64,000 nt of DNA from the NCBI GenBank assembly GCA_034620365.1, contig JAQGEQ010000081.1, positions 496,001-560,000 of the forward strand, written 5' to 3'. Made by a program: the position numbers and the translations under genes. This document shows positions 1-9,772 of the stretch, piece after piece (position 1 is the stretch's first letter; the number at the start of each line of letters is the position of its first letter). The stretch comes from Pegea sp. RAD2-039 (Eukaryota; Chordata; Thaliacea; Salpida; Salpidae). Below the pieces are notes generated by a model that was not told the origin of the DNA, did not search any database, and saw only the letters and a program-made list of their open reading frames with translations.

Positions 1-360
1 TCTGAAATTTTTGATTTTAAATAGAAAACGTTTTTCATACGCATAAATTAGAACAAGGACGTCATCATGAAGTTTTTTACTCCTTTTGTAAATATTATTA
101 GATTTAACTCTTTTATGGTAGTTTTCAAAGGTTTTCAATTGAATGTTACCTTTCTCGTTGTTGTTTTTAATATGAACACTTGCTGTGATAAATCATAGTA
201 AATCATAAAAGAAATCTACTTTTGTTTTACAAAAGTAAACAACTATTAATTGAAAACAAAATAAAAAAAGATTTTTTTTAATTTTTGAACAAATTTTCAT
301 AACGCTGTTAAAATATTGTTTGATAAATCAATAACAGTATGGTAACTTTTGACTAGTTTT
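1..360 (+). repeat. Repeat block J, copy 1
   Basis: This block has no gene. It resembles 52550-52910 closely and 43870-44110 and 51365-51480 partly. Shared landmarks are a run like ACAAGGACGTCAT near its start, TAGTTTTCAAAGGTTTTC, and GTTTGATAAATCAATAACAG near its end. The copy breaks off at about 360, where block K begins. Confidence 0.6.
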
Positions 361-480
361 TCTTAGCTTTTTCTTTTTTGAAAGTATTATTATCTTTAAC
401 AAACAACAATCAGTAAATTAACATAACTGAAATCTCTCTGCTACAATTACTTTTAAATGTATCTTTCGAAAATTTATGTA
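361..480 (+). repeat. Repeat block K, copy 1
   Basis: The block carries GAAAGTATTATTATCTTTAA followed by AACAACAATCAGTA and TCTCTGCTACAATT. The same series occurs near 10730, 22840, 27470, 46290 and 55110, usually between blocks Q and P. Here it follows J instead, so this is a rearranged junction. Confidence 0.6.
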
Positions 481-800
481 TTTGTAATCCACATTTATCA
501 GTAAAAAGTTTTTTAATTACTTTAAAAAGTTACGTTTTTTCTAAAAAATATTAATTAAAATATTTTTTATCTATATCAAACAAAAATAAGTTATCAACCA
601 AATAATATCTGCTACAAATTATTTCAAATTTTACCTCCAAAATTACTGTAAGAGATATTTGAAAAAAAATATTGAAAGATACAGCAAACGAATTATTTAA
701 TTGTATTGATGATGCAACTTAAAATATTTTATTGTGTTAACACGTTTAAGGGTAGGTGCACCTTGTGACTACCAAAAGGACTTACTCAGTGAACTTACTA
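481..800 (+). repeat. Repeat block L, copy 1
   Basis: This non-coding block matches 15225-15560 and 48800-49120, and in shorter form 5380-5570 and 36810-36990. Landmarks are CTATATCAAACAAAA, GATACAGCAAACGAATT, GTATTGATGATGCAA and the relatively GC-rich AAGGGTAGGT, followed by a run like ACCAAAAGGACTTACTC. Confidence 0.6.
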
Positions 801-1238
801 ACTTTGTAAAATTTAATCTCATCATAGTATAAAAAAAACAAAATAGCAAAGAAAATTTTGACTAAATGGAAATAATTCTTATAAGCAACAAAGAAAATTA
901 CAAGGAATGAAAAAATTCTGTCTTTAAGTCTGATGTATTTTGAAAAGATAAATGAAAACTACCACCAAAAGACAGACAACTCAAAAAGACAAGCGCTAGA
1001 CAACAACAATGTTTATGTGTTTAAAAGTAATTTTATCAAAAATGTCATATACAATTGCATAATAGTTTAAATGAATTTGAATTTTAAAGAAAATAAAATA
1101 CATGATAAACAATAGAATATATAAATAATTACAAACTACATTCTCTAATTCTTCACACAAATATTTTACGAAAAAAAGAATTATCATCTTTATATTTATT
1201 ATTATTAGTCTTTGTATAACTTTATCTTTATTATAGAC
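801..1238 (+). repeat. Repeat block G, copy 1
   Basis: Four copies of this block exist (here, 9190-9629, 39480-39910 and 53631-54013), each directly followed by block A. Landmarks are AAAAAGACAAGCGCTAGACA and GTCATATACAATTGCAT. The minus strand holds a Phe/Ile/Tyr-rich open frame in all four copies. In this copy it covers 63 codons (996-1187). I do not call it a gene. Confidence 0.6.
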
Positions 1239-1378
1239 AACTGACTATATCAGTCTCAAAATTTGAAACGGAAGATGGGAAACTTAAATCAAGCTGTCAA
1301 CTGGTAGAACCTACCTTATAAATAAGGCTGTTTAGTCTCAAATTTGTGGGTTGAAACAAAAAAAAGTAAAAGTCATGA
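1239..1378 (+). repeat. Repeat block A1 (promoter-like core)
   Basis: First of 19 copies, all on the + strand. Block A starts with a run like TTCAACTGAATATATCAG. Some 70-110 bases later comes the core TTATAAATAAG, a short spacer, TTTTAGTCTCA and TTTGTGGGTT, and the block ends in AGAAAAAAGTAAA. Here the core is 1316-1352. TATA to the A of TCTCA is about 25 bases, which is the layout of a TATA box with an initiator. Transcription is an inference only. Confidence 0.7.
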
Positions 1379-1985
1379 AAAGAAACATTTAAAAATAAAT
1401 TTCTTTTGTTATTTGTTTTATTTTTTAATATTGAATTAAAGCTTTTGATTATATTTAAAAAAAAAAAAACCACATTATTTAGCATTTATGAATATAAAAA
1501 AATATTTATTTGCAATACTAAAGTTTTAAAAGAATGTATTTGTAAAAGAGAAGTAAATGTAATGACAAACTTTTTTTCTTAATAGAGTTTAAATTAGATG
1601 AGAAGTAGTAAATTCTATTTTAACGAGATAATTCAATGGGTGAGCCCATAATAGATCGAATTGGATGCAGCTAGTATAGCATTTCATTATTTAAATAACT
1701 ATAAGATGAAATTAACTAAGGATTTAAAGATATATTTTTTTAAACTAGAAACATAATTTGTTAAATAATATAAAACTTACTATTTATACAAAAAAGTTTC
1801 CATTTAGCTTCACTAGGATTAGCAATATTTATCTTACAGTTCACCGTAAAAAAGGACAGGTTGCAAAAAAAAAAGAACAACACAAACTAGAATGTGCATT
1901 CAATTTTGATGCATATATAAATTGTTTATTACAGAAGTTGTTTTTCAAAAGTGTAATAATATCAATATTTATTTTATAATATTTA
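1379..1985 (+). repeat. Repeat block F, copy 1
   Basis: Block F normally follows A. Landmarks in order are TTGCAATACTAAAG, a run like AGAGAAGTAAATGTAATGA, a GC-richer piece ending in GATGCAGCTAGTATAGCATT, AGCTTCACTAGGATTAGC and AACACAAACTAGAATGTGCA. The 73-codon open frame at 1758-1979 is specific to this copy, and I regard it as chance. Confidence 0.6.
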
Positions 1986-2595
1986 TTTTAATAATTTATT
2001 GAACCCTGTTTAAATGTATCTTTGACTTGTAATATATTAACAAGATGATATTTGTCATTAATACAATTGTTAGCACAAAGTTTGGCAGTTAAACATTCTA
2101 AAATTTATTCTTTTAGAGCTAAGTACCACAGTTTAATATTTAATCGTACTTAAAAAAATATTCTTGTTTTAAAATGGCTTTTTAGAATAAAAAAAAAAGT
2201 TAAAATCAAGTACAAACAGCGTCATCTAGCGACTATTCTAATTTACAAATAACTTGTTTGATTTTTAAGAAACAAGAAAAATTAAACTAAACCAAAAATA
2301 AACATCCCTTGGTTTTGCTATTACCGAGCATTTGCATAGAAAATCAAATCAGCCTTTAATTTATTTGTGGATATTTTATTGTAATTAAAGCAATTCAAAT
2401 AATTTTCCACACGTAGTACATGTAAACTTCTTCAAATTTCTTCAATAGTTCTTTTTTAATTTAAAATACACACTTAATCAGTAAATTTTATATTTTAGAA
2501 AATTTAGTAAGTAAAAAAAAAGTTGCAATTAGCCAAGGGCTTTGAGCTCTGAAAAAATAATTTATAATAATTTCAAGGTTTTTTTTAGGTTACAC
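1986..2595 (+). repeat. Repeat block C1 with D tail
   Basis: This non-coding block carries the GC-rich C core at 2217-2237, here altered to CAGCGTCATCTAGCGAC. Upstream is the D-type tail with TATCTTTGACTTGTAATA and TAAACATTCTAAAA. Downstream are AACTTGTTTGATTTTTAAG, GAAAATCAAATCAGCC and GCCAAGGGCTTTGAGCTCTG. The same series surrounds each of the other C cores. Confidence 0.65.
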
Positions 2596-3060
2596 CAGAA
2601 ACAGTAGATTGTGAAAGCTTTTATATAACTATATACTGAGTGAAGGAGATTAGGTACAGCGCTCCGATTCAGTTGAGGGTTTAAACATCACATTAATTTG
2701 AAGTTGAATGAATTTCAACAAACTTTAATCAATGTTACCAAGCAGTGTATCAACTACCACTGTTTATCTTGCACATGGCTTCCTCATATAATATTCAAAC
2801 GCAAAAAATAGGTTATTATCGTTTATAAAAGAAATTACAACATACTTGACTTGTTAGAGCTTAAATTAACTCTTTATAGGATTTCTTTAAACAGAAAGTC
2901 GATTTTGTAATAGTAAATAGAGATTAACTTCTGTAAATAGAATTAACTTATTAGCATTTGTTTTGGATTATAAGTAGCTTGCTTAGCTGTTTTGAAATTT
3001 GTATTAATAGTATATATATTATAAGATAATATTTAAAACGAGACTGCTTGTTTCTAAGTT
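2596..3060 (+). repeat. Repeat block B, copy 1
   Basis: Block B follows C. It begins near ACACCAGAAACAGTAGATT and contains the TATA-like TTTTATATAACTATATACTG. It then has the small hairpin GTTGAA-TGAAT-TTCAAC, CAAGCAGTGTATCAACTA and CTCATATAATATTCAAACGC. The partner at 34010-34480 is about 88% similar by eye. Confidence 0.6.
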
Positions 3061-3543
3061 TAAAATGATTATCATTTAGGTCTAATTTTCATGACTTTAT
3101 CTACTTTTTTTCATAATTTACTCAGACTTAGTGTTATTTATGACCATTTGTATGACGATTAATGTTATTAAATGTTATTCTTTTCATAAAAATGATTTAA
3201 AATTACTATTTATTAATTAATTGTCTAAAAAGTATTCATAAAATAATCAAAACTTTCTCAGTTTCTCCAACAGATGAGCTTAATTGTTAATTTATAAACA
3301 TTTATTTATTATTAAGTTTGTTGTGATCAACATTACTTAGACGTAGTCGTTAATCAAAAAGAAAGTCGTTTTTAAGTACAAACTTCACCCCAATTTTTAT
3401 TAAATGTTTCAATATTCTGCATTATTTAACTTTATTTATCATAAAATAGAGCGGAATTTATTTATGATTCAAAATTCATTTCTGGAAAAGATTTTTAAAC
3501 TTTTATTTTGAGAAAAAAATCAGTTTTTGTAAAAACAACTAAA

Positions 3544-3615
3544 TCTACCTCGGTGGGAATCCAACTCGCCCTTGCAGCGTGGTAGGCAAGAAATCTACCA
3601 TTGAACCACAAATGC
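3544..3615 (-). pseudogene. Decayed tRNA-Gly-like sequence, copy I
   Basis: Read on the minus strand, it follows the tRNA-Gly pattern: 5' GCATTTGTG, a D arm with GTTCAATGGTAGA (A-box-like), an anticodon loop CTACCAC, and a T arm near GAGTTGGATTCCC (B-box-like). The loop gives anticodon ACC (plus-strand 3581-3583) where GCC is usual. The 3' acceptor strand does not pair with GCATTTG, and the D, anticodon and T stems contain mismatches. It is therefore a tRNA pseudogene or a tRNA-derived SINE head, not a working tRNA. Confidence 0.75.
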
Positions 3616-4260
3616 TGTCGAATGACAAAACTTTTTAATAGTACAAATTATATCAGAACTTTGTGCATAAACAAACAAATCAAGCAAAAAATTTGTTAAA
3701 TTTGTAGAATTATTGTAACTTGTATAATTTATCTGTGATAGAACTATTTATTTCTGTTTGTTAATTAATCGCTAATTTAATACCTTAATAACTTTGAAAT
3801 CTGATTTCCTAAATTCAAAGAAAAGTCAAAGATTAAAAAATTGTTTATCGAGCGTGGTTTCAAAAGCATTATCTTAAAATTCTTTTAAAAATTCAAGAAC
3901 AGCAATTTTTTTTTCTTTAAGTTTTATATAAGTTGAAAAAATAAACAAAAACAACTAGCGAAAGAAAGACAATTTAGAAAGACAAGCACCAGACAACAAG
4001 TACAAAAAGACAATTCCTTCACTTTTACCAATTACTAATCTCGTTAGAAGCGACTTTATTGATACTTAATTATCAACAAAACCAACAACCTGTTGAATAG
4101 ATAGCTTTTAATTCAACTGAAATTATCAGCTTTTAAAAAATAATGAAACAACATTCGGTAGGTTTGATGTCAATTGAAAAAAATCAAGCCTTAGTAAGCG
4201 ACTTCAATAATAATTGAAATTCATCAAAACCACCAATTTATAGAAAAATATGCTTTTAAA
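3616..4260 (+). repeat. Repeat block N, copy 1
   Basis: This non-coding block has copies at 35043-35689 (same duplication), 19620-20192 and, shortened, 58920-59175. Landmarks are ATTTATCTGTGATAGAACTA, GTGGTTTCAAAAGCATT and AAGACAAGCACCAGACAACA. The last resembles a stretch of block G, so G and N may share an ancestor. Confidence 0.55.
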
Positions 4261-4403
4261 TTCAACTGAATGTATCAGTTTCTAAATGAATTCGTTAACA
4301 CAGAAAGAAATCAGATTATATCACTTGAGAAACATAATCTTATATATAAACCTGTTTTAGTCTCATATTTGTGGGTTAAAACAGCAAAAAGTGAAGTTCT
4401 TAA
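4261..4403 (+). repeat. Repeat block A2
   Basis: The core is at 4340-4377, with the variant TATA TTATATATAAACC. A 61-codon open frame (4270-4455) runs through this copy and its duplicate at 35697-35882. It is a by-product of the duplication. Confidence 0.7.
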
Positions 4404-5379
4404 GAAAAAAACATTTAAAAATAAACTTGTTATTAATTCGCATTTATTTTTTTAGACTCAATTATAGTTTTTGATGTATACTTAAAAAAAGAGAAACTGT
4501 AATTTCTTAGTAAATGTTGTATGTAAAAAGTAATATTTGTTTCCTATAAAAAAGTTAGAAAAGAATGTATTTGTTAAAAAGAAGTAAATGTAATGAAGTA
4601 CTTCTTGTCTTATTAGAGTTGAAATTAGATGTTGAGTAGTAAATTCACTTTTAACGAGTAAGTTTATGGGGTGAGCTCAAATTACATCGCAAGGGATGCA
4701 GCTGGTAAAGCATTTCATTGTTTAAATATGTATAAAATGAATTTGCATAACAGTTTAAGGATTTTCTTTAAGTAAATTTAATTTTTCAAAATTATTTAAT
4801 ACTTACTATTTATAAAAACACATTTTCAATTAGCTTCACTAAGATTTGCATATTTATGATAGCATAAACGATCAAAATAATTTTACGGCGCAATAGCTGT
4901 AAACTTTGCTAATTTCATCAGTTACTTTAATTAAATTTAAAATGTACAAGTGTTCAGCAAAAATATCATATTTTTATACGTTAAAAAATAAAAGAAAGTT
5001 GAAATCATCCAAGGGTATTGAGTTCTGAATAGATGATTATTAACGAATTCAATTTTTTGCCCGTTTACACCACAAACACTAGAATATAAGAAGCTTTTAT
5101 ATTATAATAAACTGAAACAAAGCTCCATTTCAAATGAAGGAATATATTTAAACTAATTTGGAGTTGAATAAATTTCAACAAACTTCAATCAATATTAACA
5201 GGGAGAAATATAGTCTTAATGCCATATTTAACATTTAGATTTCTAAAACACCATTTTTGATACAACTTCTCGATTATAATTTATTATTGAATAACATTTT
5301 GAAATTTATTTTTTATCCAAGTATACATAAAAGCAAATTGCAATTTCGATTAAGCAATAAAACAATTTAAACAAAAAAT
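4404..5379 (+). repeat. F, C tail and B blocks, no gene
   Basis: F runs to about 4860 and includes CGCAAGGGATGCAGCTGG. It is followed by a C-tail piece without its GC-rich core (GGCGCAATAGCTGTAAAC). B follows, with CACCACAAACACTAGAATAT, a TATA-like TTTTATATTATAAT and the hairpin GTTGAA-TAAAT-TTCAAC. Confidence 0.55.
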
Positions 5380-5708
5380 ATAGAATTATCTAGAAAAACT
5401 AGCAAACAAACTTTTTAATGTACTGATGATAATATTTAGAATATTTTATTGTGTAAACATCTTTGAGGGCAGGTAACACTTCCCCTTAATAAAATACTTT
5501 AGTTATACCTTACTAACAAAAGAACATACTTTTTGAAGTTACTTACTTTGTAATAATCGATCTTTTCATAGTTGAAAGAAATGCTAAAATATCAAATATT
5601 GATTGACAAACGCGGTGTTAAAAGCATTTTCTTAAAATTATTTAAAATTCAAGTGATATAATTGAAAATCATCAAAACCAATAATCTGTACAACTGTGTG
5701 TTTTCAAT
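5380..5708 (+). repeat. Short block L copy
   Basis: L landmarks CTAGCAAACAAAC, GTACTGATGATAATATT and TTGAGGGCAGGTAACA are recognisable. A short N-like join (GGTGTTAAAAGCATTTTC) follows. No gene is seen. Confidence 0.5.
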
Positions 5709-5850
5709 GTTAACTGAATATATCAGTTTCCAAATAGGCCCGTCACAATACAGAGTATAAATTGTCTGTCAACTAAAAGATAACCTTATAAATAAGCCTG
5801 TTTTAATTTCATATTTGTGGGCTGGAACAGAAAAAAAGTAAGGGCCGTAA
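5709..5850 (+). repeat. Repeat block A3
   Basis: The core is at 5786-5823. The initiator-like part is changed to TTTTAATTTCA and the end to TGTGGGCTGG. Confidence 0.65.
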
Positions 5851-7097
5851 AAACCAAATAAATAAATTAATTTCTTAATTATTCGTCGTGTTTTTTTTTA
5901 ATTATAAGGTTTTACCACTTAACACTACAAACAGTAGATTATACAAAGCTTTTATATAATTATATGCTGAGTACACAAGAATTAGAACAAAATTCACAGA
6001 CGAATGTTGGCCTATATCATGGGTTAATTTGAAGTTGAATGAAATTCATACTCCTCTATAGATATTAACAAGCAGTGTATCAAGTATTACTTTTTAACTT
6101 GCACTCGGTTCCCTCATATAATGTTCAAACGCAAAAAAAGTTGAAATGTATTTAACCTTTATATTATTACTTTAAAAAAAGATAGAGCTTAAACGACTTT
6201 TCAAAGCTTAGGTTAACTCTCTTTAGGCTTTTTTAAACAAAAAATTGATTTTGTAATAGTATATAGACATAAGAATTTAAATAAAATTAACAACTTAATG
6301 TCTATTTTGGATCAGGAGTAGCTTATTTAATTCTTTTGAATCACGAAATTTGATAATTTTGTTATTCTACTTTTAAAAACAGTTATCAAAATAAATAGAT
6401 TTATTATAAATGCATGATCTTCCTCATTCTAAAGAAAAGGAATTCGACATCAATTTCATGTTAACAAATTTAGCTGCTGTAGATATTGAAATATTAATAA
6501 ATATATTATTAGAAAACATTTTAAATGAAAATTTTTGCTTTTATGTTCGGAATGACAAAACATTTAAGAAGTTTAGAAGTTTTCTTTGAACTCAAAATTT
6601 GTTTAAATACTTTTCTGATTTTTCAAAATTTATTTTATCCTTGTTGACTTAGGTAGAACTCCAAAATAAAGCTGGTAAAATTTAGTTAAAATCCAAGAAA
6701 TTGGATCATCTTATATTAGTCTTCTTCATGTATGCTTATTACTACCCAAAAGATTTTTTTAGTCTAATTTATTTAATTTAGTTAACTATTAGTCTAATGA
6801 AAAACAAAACAATCAAAAATTGTTTGTCCAACATGGTGTGTCAAAAGCATTTTCTTAAAATTCTTTTATAAGTTCAAGAACAGCGTTTTTTGACTAAATA
6901 GAAGCATCACTTAAAAGCCACACAAATAATTTAATAAAATTTAAACGTTGTGTCTGTATGTTTTATGTATGTTGAAAATATAAACGAAAACAAATACCAA
7001 AAAGACAATTCTAGCATTTTAAGCAGAGGCTAAGTTCAATAGAAAACAGCTTTATTGATAACCAACAATAACAACAATCTGTAATTTTCTATTTTAA
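5851..7097 (+). repeat. B block and N-like sequence, no gene
   Basis: B lies at about 5905-6420, with the TATA-like TTTTATATAATTATATGC and GCAGTGTATCAAGTA. 6420-6830 is AT-rich and is matched only by 37830-38080 in the duplicate. An N-like stretch runs from 6830, with GTGTCAAAAGCATTTTCTTA and AAAAAGACAATTC. Confidence 0.5.
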
Positions 7098-7813
7098 TTC
7101 AACTGAAAATATCAGTTTCCAAATTTTAGGAGAATTTAAATTAGTAGATTTTAGCTACCGCTTGAAAGAAAAAAAAAACCCAACCTTATAATTAATCCTG
7201 TTTTAGTCTCAAATTTGTGGGTTTAGACAGAGAAAAGTAAAGGTCATGAAAACAAAAAAACGAAATTAACTTTTACATAATCCAAAACAATTCCTTATAT
7301 TTAGCTATTTGTTTTGAAGTTGTTTTTGCTAAAAGTGCTTTGTATAGGTTTTGGTCTAAGATATTTTTAGTAAAGTTTTAACGATGTTTTTTCAACACTT
7401 TGATTTCAAATCTCTACTGTTTTGAAAAAGCTCTAAATTAATTTTTCTCTAACTAAATTAATTTTTCTAAATTTCTCTTAAGAGACAATAGAAAATTTAA
7501 TTTAATTTTCTAAACATTTTAGAATAATGAAGTTCATATAATTTATCCATAACAGAACTCTTTTCATTTAGCTATCTAGTTTGCTGCTTTCTGCGAACTG
7601 TAGAATGAATAAACATTTAAACAAATCAATGATTACGTTGCAAAATCTATTCACATTGTTTACATTATAAAACTTTATTACGCAACAAGATTACTATAAA
7701 GACATGATTATTCATTATTACCATCGATAAAATTTTACTACAGATAAAGTCAACTACAGATTCTTTCGATAAATCTAAAATGTCAAAGAGATTTTCTATA
7801 GTAACTTCAAACT
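6657..7813. other. Segment missing from duplication copy II
   Basis: Copy I reads TAGGTAGAACT at 6650-6660 and then continues into unrelated sequence. Copy II goes from the same TAGGTAGAACT (ending 38083) straight into GGCTTTTCTCAGATG, which copy I has only at 7814. The 4-base AACT at 6657-6660 and 7810-7813 is present once in copy II (38080-38083). The difference is 1153 bases, takes out A4, and fits a microhomology deletion in copy II. Confidence 0.85.
7098..7250 (+). repeat. Repeat block A4
   Basis: The core is at 7186-7223, with the TATA part changed to TTATAATTAAT. This copy has no partner in duplication copy II because it lies in the 1153-bp difference. Confidence 0.65.
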
Positions 7814-7884
7814 GGCTTTTCTCAGATGTGAATACGAAGTTATTTTTGAAAAAGTTTTATTTTGAAACTGACTACTTGTATAAA
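7251..7884 (+). repeat. Unassigned AT-rich stretch with J end
   Basis: 7251-7740 matches no named block well and shows no gene. From about 7770 it resembles the end of J as seen at 52850-52960: TTCTCAGATG, GAAGTT and TACTTGTATAAAT. This sets the left flank of the LINE insertion. Confidence 0.45.
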
Positions 7885-8495
7885 TTCTATGGTGTATAAA
7901 TATGGTGATATCAGAAAAATCGAATCTGTTCAGGCAAAATTTACGAGATTGGTTTGCAGGAAACTTAATATCAAATACGAGAGTTATAAGCATCGTGTCA
8001 GCTTCTTCAATCTAGATACTTTGGAAATCCGAAGAATTAAATACGACCTTATTCTGATTTTTAAAATTATTCACAACCTAATTGATCTTCAGTTTGATGA
8101 CTTTTTCTCCATTAGTCCCCCCTTCAAGTTATATCAACTTAGAAGACATAAATTACATCTTAATAAGCCCACTCCACCAGCAACGTTAACCAGATTAAGT
8201 TTTTTCTCATACCGCACAATCAGTACATGGAACAATCTGCCATCAGAGATTGTCATGTCAAAATCACTTATGCTGTTCAAGAAAAAGCTGAATTGTTATA
8301 ATATCGCCAACATTGCCATTTCTAAACTGTGAATTTTTCTCTTTTACAATACTATGATTCTGTGCAATTCTTCATTGTCATATACTTTTTCGTTTACATG
8401 TCAAATAGATCTAATTTGTGAGAATGTGTGTTAGCGAGAGGTGATCTCTTTAGGCACCCTCCTTCACATTTATTGTAATAAATAAATAAATAAAT
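7885..8495 (+). mobile_element. 5'-truncated CR1/L2-like LINE, copy I
   Basis: This is the 3' end of a non-LTR retrotransposon. An open frame ending at 8332 (TGA) reads the C-terminal tail typical of CR1/L2-type reverse transcriptase proteins: DIRKIESVQAKFTRL, then LDTLEIRRIKYDLI, and the end motif RTISTWNNLPSEIV. The catalytic reverse transcriptase core and the endonuclease are absent, so it cannot move by itself. The 3' UTR has GGTG/CACC that can pair (near 8440-8458), then a tail of short AAAT repeats to about 8495 instead of poly(A), as in CR1/L2. The frame upstream of about 7885 is flank, as the paralogous site at 52.9 kb shows. Exact ends and target duplication are not resolved. Confidence 0.85.
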
Positions 8496-8880
8496 TTGGT
8501 ATTTTCTTTAACAGTTCTGCTTGACTAACTTTATACAATAGTATTTAAATTATAATTGAAAACTGTTCAGCTTCAGTAAGAATGTATAGAAAAGTAAAAT
8601 AATAAGTACAAGATGCAACTAAGTTGCAGCACTTCAAAAAATCAACAGCAAATTATTTAAATAAGTGATAATCATTTAAACAGAGAGAGAAATTTAATTT
8701 CAATAACAGACCTTTTATAATGCTTCACTAGCAAAAAGATTATTTACCATAAAATCACTCGTAACAATTAACGGGTTTAAAAAACTAATCTTTCTGACGT
8801 TGATAAGCAGATTGCATTAAATCTTAAATCTTATGTATGAAGTGGTTTCAATCCTAAGTTTGTGATGCTGAACAACAATA
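8496..8880 (+). repeat. Repeat block P, copy 1
   Basis: Landmarks are ACTGTTCAGCTTCAGTAAGA, AATGCTTCACTAGC, a decayed CGT/ACG hairpin, and a promoter-like series CTTATGTATGAAGTGGTTTC with AGTTTGTGATGCTG. Other copies are at 10840-11110, 27600-27850, 38768-39160, 46430-46680, 52970-53340 and 55240-55480. Confidence 0.6.
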
Positions 8881-9189
8881 ATTTTATATAAATTATAAGT
8901 TGAAACTTATTCAACCTCAAAATAATAAAAAACAATAACATAAACAATAACACCCAAATATCAGGTAAAACTTCGTTAAACTCAGGTTATATATTATTGC
9001 ATTTTAATCTAAGGTTTCTAAGTTAAAATTTTAAAATGTTTACTTTCTGCAAAATTTGGTATTTTTAAAATTTTGCAATTTTTGCTTGATTTTATTATTA
9101 AAAAAATCCTTATTTTCTTACTACAGTTTTACTAATTTTATGTTTTAGTTGCATTAAAAAATAAAATTTCTATAAATTTAACTTGTTAT
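8881..9189 (+). repeat. Repeat block H, copy 1
   Basis: Landmarks are AGTTGAAACTTATTCAACCT (which can fold as GTTGAA/TTCAAC), CCCAAATATCAGGTAAAA, TTATATATTATTGC, TTTTAATCTAAGG and AATGTTTACTTTCTGC. The TATA-like part and its spacing to TTAATCT echo block A. Confidence 0.6.
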
Positions 9190-9629
9190 TAAAGCAACCA
9201 ACTTTGTATATTTAATCTTATCATAGCCTAAAAAAACAAAATATCAAAAAAAAATGTTGACTAAATAGAAATAACTCTATTAAGCAATACAGAAATTACA
9301 ATACATGACAAAATTCTCCCTTTAAGTAGTGTGTATATTGAAAAAATAAATAAAAACAACCACCAAAAGAAGGACAACTCAAAAAGACCAGCACTAGACA
9401 ACAACAATGTTTATGTTTAAAAGTAATTGTAACCAAATTGTCATATACAATTGCATATAAGTTTAAATGAATTTGAATTTTAAAGAAAATAAAATGCATG
9501 ATAAACAATAAAATATAAAAATAAATACTATCTACAGCCTCTACTTCTCCACACAAATATTTTACGAAACAAATTATTGTCAACTTTTTTTTTATTATTA
9601 TTAGACTTTGTATAAATTTATTATCTTTG
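9190..9629 (+). repeat. Repeat block G, copy 2
   Basis: The block is nearly identical to 39480-39910. Its minus strand has a 118-codon frame (9296-9652) of the same length as its duplicate. I leave it uncalled because it is low in complexity and changes amino acids freely between copies. Confidence 0.6.
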
Positions 9630-9772
9630 TAAACTGAATATATCAGTCTCAAAATTTGAAACGGAAGATGGGAAACTTAAATCGACCTGTCAACTGGTAG
9701 AGCTAACCTTATAAATAAGGCTATTTTAGTCTCAAATTTTTGGGTTGAAACAGAAAAAAGTAAAAGTCATGA
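9630..9772 (+). repeat. Repeat block A5
   Basis: The core is at 9709-9746. It ends in TTTTTGGGTT, with a T in place of the usual G. Confidence 0.7.

Noticed and set aside
3544..3615. A functional tRNA-Gly gene
   Set aside because: The acceptor strands do not pair, several stem pairs are lost, and the anticodon would be ACC.
4270..4455. A 61-codon frame repeated at 35697-35882
   Set aside because: It spans the A/F border and is shared only because of the large duplication. Other A copies do not keep it.
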